Source: Beroe ovata
Taxonomy: Eukaryota; Ctenophora; Nuda; Beroida; Beroidae
DNA: 64,000 nucleotides
Assembly: GCA_946803715.1 (NCBI GenBank)
Contig: CAMPET010000226.1
Coordinates: 23,426-87,425, forward strand
Reading direction: 5' to 3'
A program made the position numbers and the translations under genes. Numbering within the stretch: position 1 is the stretch's first letter; each line of letters opens with the position of its first letter. Below are positions 33,791 through 45,543 of the stretch, in pieces. A model generated the notes under the pieces. That model worked only from the letters and a program-made list of their open reading frames with translations. It had not been told where the DNA came from and made no database searches.

Positions 33791-34535
33791 AGTGTTCTCC
33801 TTATCGAAAGACTGTCTCCAAATTTGGATAATCCAAGATCTTAGTCACTGCACAACGCTCCTGTTTCTTCTCCTGCTCAGCAGAGATTCGATATATATTA
33901 TCTTAGTATTGGGTGACTGAGGGACAGTATACAGCAAGCAGTTACTGAGCTAGCGTCTTGATGATCTAAGGTGGATCAGTGATTTGGTGTTCCATTTGTG
34001 TCAGTGTGTCACTCGCGCGCTTCCGTCAAAAACGGAAGGCGCGAAGCTCACTATTTGATGTCTTGTGCGCACGAAAAGTAATTAAGGAGCCGCGCGCCTA
34101 CATGCTGCGCGCGACGCAGTTGTTAGAGTCCTTGCCAAATGCGCGGCTGTAGTGCGTAGGCTGCGTCGAGCTGCTCTAGTAACGCACAGCGGTGGTGCTG
34201 ATTGCTATCTAATGACCGGCGATGCTAGGCCCTCTGACGCGAAGCGGCGCGCACGTTGTCGATCGATGATGGATCCTGTCGAGAATTTCGTTTCGCGCGC
34301 GCTGACGCAAGCCTGAACACTGAGCGGCTTGCATCTGCATCAGCGGTCTGGCATCGCCCGATAACGCGCACAAAACTCGGCCTTATCGTAGACAGGCAAT
34401 GACCTACTGAGTCTTGTTAGATGTTACTTTTAGGATTTCTCCCTTCCCTTGCTGTCGGGCGGAATTATGACATGACAATCATGCGCGGCTGGCGGCGCCG
34501 ACGGTAGGGAAAACATCCGGCGCGGCAAGGAGACC

Positions 34536-34730
34536 GCTGATGCAAGCCGCGCTAAACGAAATTCTCGACAGCGTCTATCATCGATCGAGCGACAATCCAT
34601 GAAGCTTTGTTCAGCTATTTCTTGCTTAATCGAAGGCCGAAACTCAAACATTGTCGATCGATGATAGACCCTGTCGAGAATTTCGTTTTGCGCGCGCGCT
34701 GACGCAAGCCGCTTCGCGGCTTGCATCAGC
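34536..34730. repeat. Large inverted repeat inside the foldback block
   Basis: Arms of roughly 60-70 bp (gctgatgcaagccgcgct... and ...gcggcttgcatcagc, both enclosing the aattctcgacag/gtcgatcgatgat module) flank a spacer of about 50 bp. Confidence 0.7.
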
Positions 34731-35898
34731 AGTCTAGCACCGCCAGACAAGCCGAAACAATGGTTTAACTTCAAGTATCACTACTTGCGTTGTCGATGAA
34801 ATTCAAAGACCCTGCTTTCTGGCTTCGCGTCTCCAGTCTCGCGTGCAACTGCAACGCTAGCGCTCAAAGTCAACCGCTGACGCTTGCCCGTGCCGTTTCG
34901 AGGCAGATCGCGACAGCAGGGCATGGGCAGCGCAGCTAGCGGAGCATGCAATTGCAATGTGAATGTCGTGCATATCGCGTTGTCAGGCAAATATGCTATT
35001 CGAAATTGAGGGCCCTGTAGGGTAGTGGTACGAGCAGCGCGCGTCACCAATCAATATCAATATGGACAAGGTGCGCAGGGTCTATCATGAGATTGTATCA
35101 ATGATGTCCTCGCGCTGCTAGCTGCTTGTGCCAAATCACATCCACATGACAAATTGACATAGTTAATACTCGCTCGTGCGGCTCATTTTTAAGAGTAACT
35201 GTAAGACCTTCCATTATCACTTCACAGAACGTGTGCACACTGCACAGGCTATCATCGATCAACAAGGGTGCGTTTAGAATTAGGCGGCATTAAGGGGACG
35301 CTTATGGTGTAGGGGACAATGGGACATTCACGTTGAGGGCGCAGGCAGGGAGCAATTGGGAATGGGATGCGTCTCAAGGGACAAGGGGCACTTAGGGCGC
35401 AAAAAGAGACTTGGGTGCATATGGGGCATTTAGGGCGCATGTCGGGGACAATTAGGGTGTGACTGGTCAATGGTCATCGACCAAATCCAATGTGCAAGAC
35501 AGTGACACGGATCATTGCTCGCAATTGAGCGTTGGCGGCGAAATCTTGGTCTATCATCGACAGTATTTTTCACAGTCACAGCGATATTCATTGTAAACTC
35601 AGAACTCAATNCGCAGTTGTTAGAGTCCTTGCCAAATGCGCAGCTGCAGTGCGTAGGCTGCGTTTGTCGGACGATGCCAGACCGCTGATGCAAGCCGCGA
35701 TGCAAGCCGCTTGCGTCTGTCTGAGAATAAGTTTGCGCCGCGCGCAACGAAATTCTCGACAGGGTCTATCATCGATCGACAAAGGCTGCGTCGCGAACTT
35801 CTTTAGTAACGCACAGCGATGGTGCTGATTGCTATCTAGTGGCAGGCGATGCTAGACCCTCTGACGCGAAGCGGCGCGCACGTTGTCGATCGATGATG

Positions 35899-36029
35899 TT
35901 CCCGCGCTGCGTGACCCAAATACTCCGCGCGCGCGCTGCGCGTCTCCGTGCGTCTCCGTGCGCGTCTCCTTTCTACGACTTTTCAGTTCACTGAGTAGAA
36001 CAGGGGCGCGCAACGTGTGCATGTGCACA
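35899..36029 (+). mobile_element. Small insertion with 10-bp direct repeats, copy 2 of the 16412 repeat
   Basis: The right-hand contig carries 131 bp absent from the homologous place in the left-hand contig (34262-34271). It is flanked by atcgatgatg at 35889-35898 and 36030-36039, present once in the empty version. The insert matches 16412-16516. This is the pattern of a transposed non-autonomous element with target-site duplication. No terminal inverted repeats are visible. Confidence 0.6.
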
Positions 36030-37440
36030 ATCGATGATGGATCCTGTCGAGAATTTCGTTTCACGCGCGGCGCTGACGCAAGCCTGAACAGTACTGAAGC
36101 GGCTTGCATCAGCGGTCTGGCATCGCCCGATAACGCGCACAAAACTCGGCCTTATCGTAGACAGGCAATGACATACTGAGTCTTGTCAGATGCTGCTTTT
36201 AATATAGGACTTGTCTCTACCCTTGCTGTCGGGCGGAATTATGACCATGACAATCATGCGCGGCTGGCGGCGCCGACGGTATAGGTAGGGAAAACATCCG
36301 GCGCGGCAAGGAGAGTAGGAGACCGCTGAATCAGCGGCTGATGCAAGCCGCGCTGAACGAAATTGTCGACAGCGTCTATCATCGGATCGCGTCGATCGAG
36401 CGACAATCCATGAAGCATTGTTGATTGTCCAGCTATTTCTTGCTCAATCGAAGGCCGAAACTCAAACATTGTCGATCGATGATAGACCCTGTCGAGAATT
36501 TCGTTTTGCGCGAGCATCAGCGGTCTAGCACCGCCAGACAAGCCGAAACAATGGTTCAACTTCAATTATCAGTACTTGCGTTGACGGTTGACGATGAAAT
36601 TCAATTTCAAAGACCCTGCTTTCTGGCTTCGCGTCTCCAGTCTCGCGTGCAACTGCAACGCTAGCGCTCAAAGTCAACCACTGACGCTTGCCGTTCCGAA
36701 GCAGATCGCGACAGCAGGGCCAGGGCATGGGCAGCTAGCGGAGCATGCAATTGCAATGTGAATGTCGTGCATATCGCGTTGTCAGGCAAATATACTATTC
36801 GAAATTGAGGGCCCTGTAGCCGTAGCGTAGTGGTACGAGCGGCGCGCGTCACCAATCAATATCAAATTCAATATCATGAATATGGACAAGGTGCGCAGGG
36901 TCTATCATGAGAATGAGATTGTATCAATGATGTCCTCGCGCTGCTAGCTGCTTGTGCCAAATCACATCCACAAATTGACATAGTTAATACTCGCTCGCGC
37001 GGCTCATTTTTAAGAGTAAGAGTAAGACCTTCCATTTTCACTTCACAGAACGTGTGCACACTGCACAGGCTATCATCGATCAACATGAACAAGGGTGCGT
37101 TAACAGTTTAGGCGGCATTTTGATTTAGGTGACGCTTATGGTGTAGGGGACAATGGGACATTCACGTTTAGGTCGCAGGCAGGGAGCAATTGGGATGCGT
37201 ATCAAGGGACAAGGGGCACTTAGGGCGCAAAAAGAGACTTGGGTGCATATGGGGCATTTAGGGCGCATGTCGGGGACAATTAGGGTGTGACTGGTCAATG
37301 GTCATTGACCAAATCCAATGTGCAAGACAGTGACACGGATCATTGCTCGCAATTGAGCGTTGGCGGCGAAATCTTGGTCTATCATCGACAGTATTTTTCA
37401 CAGTCACAACGATATTCATTGTAAACTCAGAACTCATGTT

Positions 37441-40400
37441 AAAATTGAATATTCAAGAAAATAAAATAATGTATAATCATCTTCATTTCGAGGTAGAACA
37501 ATGAACATATCCAAATTGTAAACAGTCAATCAAGAATGAAGATCGACAAACATTAAAGATTAAGAACATCAGAATTTCATCAACTGATTGAAGCTCAAAA
37601 AGTCGATACCAAGGCTGAAGGCTCAACTAATATGTTGTTCATTATTTAGTTCATTATCAAACTATTATGAAATTTTTCCTTGAATATCAGTAGCACAGAG
37701 ATCGGAAAAGGTGGACTACCAAGGTTAGCTTGGCACGGTTACAATCATTATCTTCCAGTAACCACTACGAGTGGGGTTGTCATGGTTACACCGTCTCCGC
37801 TGCTTGTCACAGCTTGATTCTCGTGTCCTTTCAATCTGAAAATAAAACTGGGATCACCTTGGAAAGATAAGAGAGTAGAATTTTCAATAGGAATATTTGT
37901 TATTGATATTAAGAGAGTGCTGTGGCCCGCCTCCCTTTATCGTTGGAGTTAACGTGCAAACAGACTGGCGCCACTCAGCCTGCCTCCCTCGGCCTAACAC
38001 TTGTTGACAAAGCCACAGCCAAGTGAAGATAGCTCGGAGTGAAGCACGAAGCGGGGATAACTCTCTACGTAATCATCCTTGCTTTCATTAATTCCTCGTC
38101 TTCTGCGGAACTGGAATAGACTCCTGGAATGTTCTAGAAAAAGAACAAGCCATCAATTCTTTAGCGCTATCGTGGTCTCCTTTCTCCGTCTTTTTCCGCC
38201 TTCATTCTTCGTTCTTTCTTTTCTGTCCTTCATATTTGGTCCTTGTTCTCATTACTTTGTCCTCGTTCTTCGCCTTGTTCTTCAATTTTCTCCTTTAGAC
38301 TTTAGCCTTTGCCCTCCGATCTCCATCGTTGGTCTTTATTCTTTACTCTTCGCCTTATTCTTCACCTCTGTTCTTTATTTATTTTCATTATCTTTGTTCT
38401 TTGCTTTGGTTCTTCTTTTTCAAATTTAGCCTTAGTTCCCCTTCTTATATCTTCGCTCTTCTTCTTTATCTTTGTTTTTCGCCGTGGTTATTCTTTCTTT
38501 TTCATCTTTGATTTTTGTTCTTTTCTGCATAAGACTCCACCTCAAAACAGAACGCTTCAATTAACCTCACTTCACTTCACCTCACTCCATTACTGTTCAC
38601 TGCGCTGCACCTCACTTCACAACACTTCACAGCAACAGTCACGATGACGAACCACCGATAAAATGGTAGAGCCGTTGTTTCTCTAAAATCAGATTGACTT
38701 CAAAACTGGGTTCGCAAGTTAAGTGAACATGGGAATACAATGTTGAAGAATTGATCCCACCTGATCGCGCGGTACCTCAGCGTGCGTAACCTAGACGTTC
38801 AAAACCTAGACGTGCGTAACCTAGACGATCGAAATCTCGACGTTCATTACCTCGACGCGCATTACCTTGCGATCAATTCTCCATCATCATATCACCCTAT
38901 CCACCCAACAAATATACGCTGACATTCGAGGGATATTGAATTCTCGAGAAACGGCGGCGTTACCATAATCTTATCTCGCTGAAGTACACTTCACTACACT
39001 TCACTACACTCCACTGCACTTTTCTGCACTCTATTTTTCCTCATAAGGCTTCGATTCACTCCACTCCACTTCACTGCAGTACACTCCACTTTACATGACC
39101 ACACTACACTTAACGTCACTGCATTGCACTGCACTCAATTCACTCATCTTCACAGCGATAGTCATAACAAATTGCGAATTTGGGAACAGAACAGACAGGA
39201 ACATCAATTGACCGAAGTGGAAAACGAACTAGGGTCTACTACGGGAACTTAGCTCTACGTAGAATGAGAAAAAAAGGGTCAACCTGAAAACTCGAATGAA
39301 GAATCAGCAATGAGTCGGGATTGGTAGTGCTTCAAATTTGTTTTCAAGTAGTGTTGTTAAATTCATCAAAATATAGACACCGAATTGATTACATGGATCA
39401 TATTTATTCAATTCTGAATTCACATCAATAGAAAGTCTCTCGACTAAACTTGGTCTACCTGGTATATTGATACATAGTCCTTCCGATCCATCAGTTCCAA
39501 AGTATTTTCAAGTGGTGTCAACCTTTCCGAAGATCTGAAATAAGAATAATGAAACTGATGGATACCGTGAGATTTAGAAACAAAACAGAACTACGCGTCA
39601 ACTGCAACACCGAAAGAAAGTCTCACCTGACTATAAGATGAAGCCGCCAAATGGAGACTCCGAGCGGCGAGTAAAGCGGTTTCCAGGTGATATCATCACA
39701 TGAAAATATAGGCTATCAGCAGAAGAAATAACACTCTGTTTCGAAAAGATGGGTTATGTATTTAAATGTGAGAAAAGTTAGGGGCACATTGAAGAAATCC
39801 GGAAATTGAACTACGGAAAATTAAACTAAGGAAAATTCTAACCTTTTCCGTTCTTCTCTTTTCTTTGATACAAACCAATTTCTCCACCTCTCCCCTTGCG
39901 ATGCGTCGATAAGTTCCAATGTTCCCATGAAAATATACGGATATGGTTAGTAAGACATAAACATATATAATATGACCCTGAGAGAGATTGTTAGTGTACC
40001 TGTAGGGAAATAGTGTTAGTGTACCTGTAGGGGAAGAGTGTTAGTGTACCTGGAAGAGAGTGTTAAGTGTACAGGACTAACTTAACCTACCAAATTTTTC
40101 GCGATCGGACGGGCTTGCCAGCCCCACCCCCCAATAACAAATGGGCTTGCCAGCCCCACCCCCCAGTAACAACAAACAGTACGCACTTACCGTTGCTGGA
40201 GCTTGTATATGTGATATATAACACTAACCTACCTAGAAACGTGCGGTGCTCGTGCGAACCCTAAGCTAGATATTCATAGTATATGATATTCATAGGATAT
40301 ACCTGAAACAAATACACAATTGCTGCCGACTCACGAAAGAGCTGACTGGTACCCTGTACTCATTTCACGCTATGGAGTAAATCGACACTGGCCTGTTTTA

Positions 40401-40850
40401 ACCCATAACGTGAGACACTCAGAGTGAATACCATGGTCAACTCCCCGAGAGTAGGGCAGAAAAGAGATGCCATAACCAAAACCAATGCGAAAACGAGGTC
40501 AAGAAAGGGTGGTAATACGAAAGGTTTTGGTGATGGCATCAGAATGGTACCCGAGTGAAAGTTTATTGGAGAAAGCCAATAAAACTATTTAAAAGAGCTA
40601 GGAAAATCTACCTAAGTAGTTCAATAAATCTCTAAGAGAGCGGGATGGGTTGTGAAGTGGTGTAAAATAGTGAAAAATCAATAAAAATAATGAATGAAAG
40701 TCAAATATTGCCAGCCCCGGGTTAGAGGTTTTCACTTTTTCATTGATATGTTACAATCAGATACCTNTTTGAGTGAGCATTTGAGGATAGCTTCCAAACG
40801 GATAGACCGATTGACTTGAAACTTCTACCATAGCACGAGGACAAATAGAT
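37441..40850. other. Intergenic, low-complexity tracts
   Basis: No gene recognised. It contains a pyrimidine-rich stretch (38150-38530) and degenerate cacttcac/cactgcact arrays (38555-38640, 38985-39150). A cctagacgtgcgtaa repeat lies at 38780-38865, about three units of gtgttagtgtacctgtagg at 40000-40075, and a duplicated gggcttgccagccccacccc at 40107-40165. A single-N junction lies at 40767. Confidence 0.55.
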
Positions 40851-40852
40851 AT

Positions 40853-43800
40853 TATTATTATAAGACCCACGGTGGGGTCACCACAAAGGGCTTCTAAAAA
40901 CAAGTATATATTTAACAATTTACACAAATATGAAAACTCGACCTAATTAACTACCACTTATTTTTAAATCTAATTAGCTACAAACCTTGACACAAAAATA
41001 AAACACGTTATCATTTCTTACAAAGAACATGGCATAGGCTGATTATTTAGGTCTTGTTTGATGCTGATTCCTTGATGATACGTCATTATTGATGCTAGTT
41101 TACTAATTATGGTACTATTTTATAGTGGTAACGTCATAATAGATGCTGTTTACGCTATGACTGATGTATGAGAGTATGAGTGATCTTCTGATCATAGCAG
41201 ATATTAGCGAAAGATTGATCACTCCCAGAGACTTATCGGTGTAGTGGGTCAGGCATGCGTCACATGCCCACCACGTCGTGTCCTGAGAGAGACGTCATTT
41301 CACTCTGATGCCCGATACACTTGGAAACTCAATTCTTATGTGTGATCTCCTGGATAGCGACTGGACAGTATAATGTAATCGATGGTGGCAGTGTAGTGGT
41401 GTGTGCGAAATGGAATGTGGCAGTGAAAAAATCAGTGGTTGCTATGGTAAAAAGCGATAAGATAGTCGCATTATGCTGTGGATAAATGAATAGTTCTGTT
41501 TATGCTTGTGGCTGTTTCGCGATCATAGGTCTGATTCTGGAAGACCTCCTTAACCCCTCGATTTCATTGAGTATGGATGAAGGCCAATCGTTCTCCGTCC
41601 CTCCATTTTGGTGTGAATGTAGTAAGCGTTTAACTGCACTAGTGTAACGTGTGATGGAGACTAGGTTAATTGGATTGTCAAGTAAGCTAGCATTGTGAGT
41701 GGACGCTGCCAGAAGGGGACCTTTATAGAAAACAGAGCATTTGTATTGTGGACATGAGTATTCATATTTTTCTAACCACGATGCACAGGTCTCATAATTT
41801 GAATTGTGATCCGGTGCATCACGTGGTATAGTGCACTGGATTGATTTAGGGAGAATTTGGGGGAAGTATCGCAGTTTATGTAAAAAGATGAGGGCATTTT
41901 TTACAATGATGTTTTGCACAGACGCGATATTCCATTTTTTGAAACATGGCTTGGTATGGGTGGGAATGATTCCATCGCGATATTTATAGTTGACATACCC
42001 TTCCATGATCGCCCTGATGCCGCTTTTTTGTTTGGAAAATAGCGAGTCTATGTGTGTTTTGGTGGCAAACCCCCACACAAGGGAGCAGTAGTTTAGGTGT
42101 GATTGCACAAAGCTGTGGTAAATTTGCAGTCGCGTTTTCATTGGGACGAGCGTGCGAATTTTGTGCATTATCCCTATGTATCTAGCCATTTTAGTTTTGA
42201 TTGTAGCAATATGTTCAGCCCAAGTAAGATTCTCATCAATGATAACTCCTAGAAACCTTTCTGATTTTTTTCGTTCAATTAGAACATTATTAACTACGAT
42301 TTGCTGAGCTTCGTATGATCTTTTCCGTGTGAATATCATATATTTAGTTTTCTTTAAATTTAGTGACAGGCCATTACAGCTAACCCAGTTTACGAGACAG
42401 TCTGACAGATCATTTATTTTATTATAGACATCAGCTACGGTATGACCAGTAACGATTATATTGGCGTCGTCAGCATATAGTATGAATTTCGCGATGCGAC
42501 TGATCTGAGGGAGATCGTTTATGTAGATGATAAATAAGAGAGGGCCAAGTATACTTCCTTGAGGTACTCCATAAATGATAGGCTCCATGGATGAGTCACT
42601 TCCGTTGACAGTAACATATTGCCTGCGGTTACTCAAGTAGGATTTGAACCAGTCGTGCAGTGTTCCTCTGACACCATAGTGATATAGTTTGTGTAGCAAG
42701 ATGTTGTGGTCCACCATGTCGAACGCTTTGGAGAAGTCTATGAGCAGAAGCAGAGCAACCTCGTGTTTACCGAGAGTTTCTAAAATGGTGTTCTGAGCGT
42801 CGATGAGAGCATGTTCACATGATCTACCAGGTCTGAAGCCATATTGAGCGTCAAATAGCATATCATTACTGTCGAAGAAATTTAGCAGTCTTTTATGCAT
42901 AAGTTTTTCGTATATTTTGGAGAAGGATCCGAGTAGGGATATCGGTCTGTAGTTTTTGACATCAGATTTCGCTCCTTCCTTGTGAATGGGAACTACGCGC
43001 GCCGTTTTGAGATCATTAGGAAATTCTCCACTTGTAAATGATGTATTGACAATCATAGCGATTATGTTAGTAAAGGAGAAACTTTGATTAGCTACTTTAA
43101 GCGCAGATATTTTAGTGTCTAACGTGGCTTTATTCTTCAATTTTGTTATTAATTCGTGAACCTCTGAAGAGTCGACAGAATAGAAGTGCATTGAGTTAAT
43201 GGCAGGGTTATGAAGAAAGGAGCTATATCCACCGGGGTCAAACACTAGCCTGGCATTCTGCTCTGCTTTAAGATTGGAGGCAATGCTTGAAAAGAAGTTA
43301 TTGAATTTTTCTGCTACTCTTATAGGAGAGGAGATGACACTACCGTCATCATCTCGCAGTTTTATGACGTCATTTTTCTTCGTGCTCCTGTTAAGAAGAC
43401 TATTTATCATTTGCCACTGTTTGCGAGAATTGCTTTTATGAATCTCAAAATATTTCTTGTAGTATCTCTTTTTCGCTATGTCAACATGTTTTGCGCAGAA
43501 TTTCTCGAGTTTTTTGTAGGCAGCATTGTTCGCGGGTGTCGGAGTGTTTACAAAAGTGTGGTGTAGGCGCTGTTTCCTATCGATAGCATCTTCTAGCCAG
43601 GGAAGGATCCATGGCTTCGAGTTCTTCCTCTCGTTTTTGCGGCGCTTGCGAGTATTATTGGTGGGGTACGCAGTGTTGTAATGACTCGTGTAAATTTCAG
43701 AGAATTTTTTGTACTGTAAGTCAGCAGTTATTTCCGACTTCACTGATTCCCAGCACTCATCTTCAATTAGCTTCAAGAATTTGGTATCGTTTTCATCATT

Positions 43801-45240
43801 ATGGATTCGAAGTCCGACATGCTCCTGATTCGAATCACTGGTAGAAAATTTGAAAGAATTTGATGAGCAGCCGTCCAGTTTGATTGTTACAGAAGTAGCC
43901 AGATGATCTGATAAGTCACATGTGATAACATTGCAGCTGAGAGTGTTTTGAATGTTGTTAGTGTACACGTGATCTATTAGCGTGGCGCTGTGATCCGTTA
44001 TTCGCGTGGGACGGGATATCAATTGCAGGAAACCATACTGAGCCATAGTATTTACTAACTTCTGGTAGTTCTCGTTACTATCGTGTTTTAGCAGATCGCA
44101 GTTTAGGTCCCCCACGGAGATAATATGCTTCTTGGAGTGACGACCCAGTCTACGGAACGTATGATCTAATAGATCAAGGAACCGCTCCAGCGATTTCGAG
44201 GGTGATCTGTACATGTTGATAATGATTTTTGAGCTGTCGTAACCTTTGCATCGATGTATCTTTAAGAATTGAAATTCGCAACTGCTGTTATCAGGATCGG
44301 GAAGTGGGTTAAAAATTTCTAAGTTTTCGTAGTCACATACTCGCTTGTTTATGTATAGAGCAAGACCGCCTCCTTTACCAGAGGATCGGGACGGTGAAGA
44401 GATAAACGGCTCATGATACCCTTCTATGAGTAGGTCATTGACACCATGAGGTAATTTTTTCGCGTCACAGTTGGTTTCGTTGAATGCAAGGACATCGAAT
44501 TTTTCGTAATTTGCAATGTTTTCGCGAATGCCGTCGATGTTTTTCACGAGTGATCTTATGTTGAGGGAAAATATTTTCAGTTTGTTGTGGGATGATGACT
44601 GTACAAATTTAGGTTGCTGATATTTGCATCTTATTAGTAGGTCTGAGACTTTGCTCCAGGTCTCATCATTTTGCTCTATATTATCAATCATGTTGCCAAT
44701 AACGTTAGTGAAGTGCAATCGATCGTAGGGATTGTAAACAGTACTGTTGAGCTTGCTGTAATCATCGTTTAGTTCGTGGATAGTTACGTGGTACCCGGGT
44801 ATGATAGTTTCGCAGCAGCGCGCGCAACCCAGAAAGTTGTTGTAGCACTTAGAGTGAACTTGTTGATCGCACCAGGAGCATGTTTTTATAGTGGCTGGAG
44901 AATAGCAGTATCCGCCGCAGCAGTGACACGGTACTTTGAATTGGGGCTTGGGGAGTTTCCTCCTCGCGGTCGCGCATGCATCAACGGGTAGTATGGCCGA
45001 CAGACATTCACGACAGGTCCACTGAATTCCAAGATTATTGATGTACTGTGCATCCATTTTTGATAAGTTTTCGCATTTCAGATGTTTAATCAGTAAGCAT
45101 TCACTGCACGAAAGAATTGCGTGAGATTTGATTATTCGAGTGTGGCACTTGCCACACTTGGTTGTGGATGACTTGGCCATGTCTGTTATCTTTACTTAAA
45201 ACACTCTACCTACTTACTTACTTACACACAACGAGCGAAA
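40853..45240 (-). mobile_element. Intact non-LTR retrotransposon
   Basis: This minus-strand element has one long ORF (41500-45180), a 3' UTR of about 650 bp and a 3' terminal ATAATAATAATA microsatellite (about 40851-40862). A simple-repeat tail instead of poly(A) is typical of CR1/L2/Jockey-group LINEs. Target-site duplications could not be confirmed because the 5' end runs into the single-N junction at 45287. Confidence 0.8.
41500..45180 (-). CDS. LINE polyprotein: PHD and C1-like zinc fingers, endonuclease, reverse transcriptase
   Basis: The ORF is 1226 residues without interruption. Residues 9-59 hold a C4HC3 PHD-type finger (C9, C12, C25, C28, H33, C36, C56, C59). Residues 85-123 hold a second Cys/His cluster resembling a PHD or C1 finger. 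An apurinic-type endonuclease follows (about 203-440) with SLNIRSL, an FNET Glu, GDLNCDL and the SDHLA His. The reverse transcriptase (about 700-960) carries NYRPISLL, SKAFDMVDH, GVPQGSILGPLLF and the catalytic YADD. A C-terminal connection region contains no CCHC knuckle. All catalytic residues are present, so the copy could be recently active. Group is CR1/L2/Jockey-like; a phylogeny is needed for the clade. Zinc fingers and EN-RT in a single ORF is noteworthy. Confidence 0.9.
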   Translation of the reverse strand: MAKSSTTKCGKCHTRIIKSHAILSCSECLLIKHLKCENLSKMDAQYINNLGIQWTCRECLSAILPVDACATARRKLPKPQFKVPCHCCGGYCYSPATIKTCSWCDQQVHSKCYNNFLGCARCCETIIPGYHVTIHELNDDYSKLNSTVYNPYDRLHFTNVIGNMIDNIEQNDETWSKVSDLLIRCKYQQPKFVQSSSHNKLKIFSLNIRSLVKNIDGIRENIANYEKFDVLAFNETNCDAKKLPHGVNDLLIEGYHEPFISSPSRSSGKGGGLALYINKRVCDYENLEIFNPLPDPDNSSCEFQFLKIHRCKGYDSSKIIINMYRSPSKSLERFLDLLDHTFRRLGRHSKKHIISVGDLNCDLLKHDSNENYQKLVNTMAQYGFLQLISRPTRITDHSATLIDHVYTNNIQNTLSCNVITCDLSDHLATSVTIKLDGCSSNSFKFSTSDSNQEHVGLRIHNDENDTKFLKLIEDECWESVKSEITADLQYKKFSEIYTSHYNTAYPTNNTRKRRKNERKNSKPWILPWLEDAIDRKQRLHHTFVNTPTPANNAAYKKLEKFCAKHVDIAKKRYYKKYFEIHKSNSRKQWQMINSLLNRSTKKNDVIKLRDDDGSVISSPIRVAEKFNNFFSSIASNLKAEQNARLVFDPGGYSSFLHNPAINSMHFYSVDSSEVHELITKLKNKATLDTKISALKVANQSFSFTNIIAMIVNTSFTSGEFPNDLKTARVVPIHKEGAKSDVKNYRPISLLGSFSKIYEKLMHKRLLNFFDSNDMLFDAQYGFRPGRSCEHALIDAQNTILETLGKHEVALLLLIDFSKAFDMVDHNILLHKLYHYGVRGTLHDWFKSYLSNRRQYVTVNGSDSSMEPIIYGVPQGSILGPLLFIIYINDLPQISRIAKFILYADDANIIVTGHTVADVYNKINDLSDCLVNWVSCNGLSLNLKKTKYMIFTRKRSYEAQQIVVNNVLIERKKSERFLGVIIDENLTWAEHIATIKTKMARYIGIMHKIRTLVPMKTRLQIYHSFVQSHLNYCSLVWGFATKTHIDSLFSKQKSGIRAIMEGYVNYKYRDGIIPTHTKPCFKKWNIASVQNIIVKNALIFLHKLRYFPQILPKSIQCTIPRDAPDHNSNYETCASWLEKYEYSCPQYKCSVFYKGPLLAASTHNASLLDNPINLVSITRYTSAVKRLLHSHQNGGTENDWPSSILNEIEGLRRSSRIRPMIAKQPQA

Positions 45241-45287
45241 TACAACGAACTGTGACAAAACTAAAACAAACTAGTTTCCCCCGTGTN

Positions 45288-45543
45288 TATTTTTGATAAG
45301 TTTTCGCATTTCAGATGTTTAATCAATAGGCATTCACTACATGAAAGAATTGTGTGAGATTTGATGATTCGAGTGTAGCACTTGCCACACTTGGTTACGG
45401 ATGACTTGGTCATTTCTGCTATCTTTACTTAGAACACTCTACCTACTTGCACACAACTTACGTACGAGAGCAACGAAATACAACGAACAAAATACAACAA
45501 ACTGTGACAAAACTAAAACAAACTAGTTTCCCCCGTGTCACGA
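45288..45543 (-). mobile_element. 5' fragment of a second copy of the same LINE
   Basis: After the single N at 45287, bases 45288-45543 repeat the 5' UTR and first 40 or so codons of the ORF. Several substitutions include amino-acid changes and a longer untranslated leader. It may be the other haplotype or an independent copy. It breaks at the contig edge inside the first zinc finger. Confidence 0.75.

Larger units (their letters stand above)
33990..37440. repeat. CpG-rich foldback repeat block, two contig versions
   Basis: Sequence 34115-35610 is repeated, with indels, at 35612-37433 on the other side of the single N at 35611. Within each version a module containing cgaaattctcgacagggtct recurs in both orientations (about 34255, 34556, 34655, 35750, 36020, 36358, 36470), giving long hairpins. 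There is no coding potential; long open frames here are GC-driven. It looks like a cluster of foldback or MITE-like elements assembled from two haplotypes. Confidence 0.65.

Noticed and set aside
34430-37092. GC-driven ORFs on the minus strand in the foldback block
   Set aside because: They are disrupted by indels between the two versions and have no domain; frames are not conserved.
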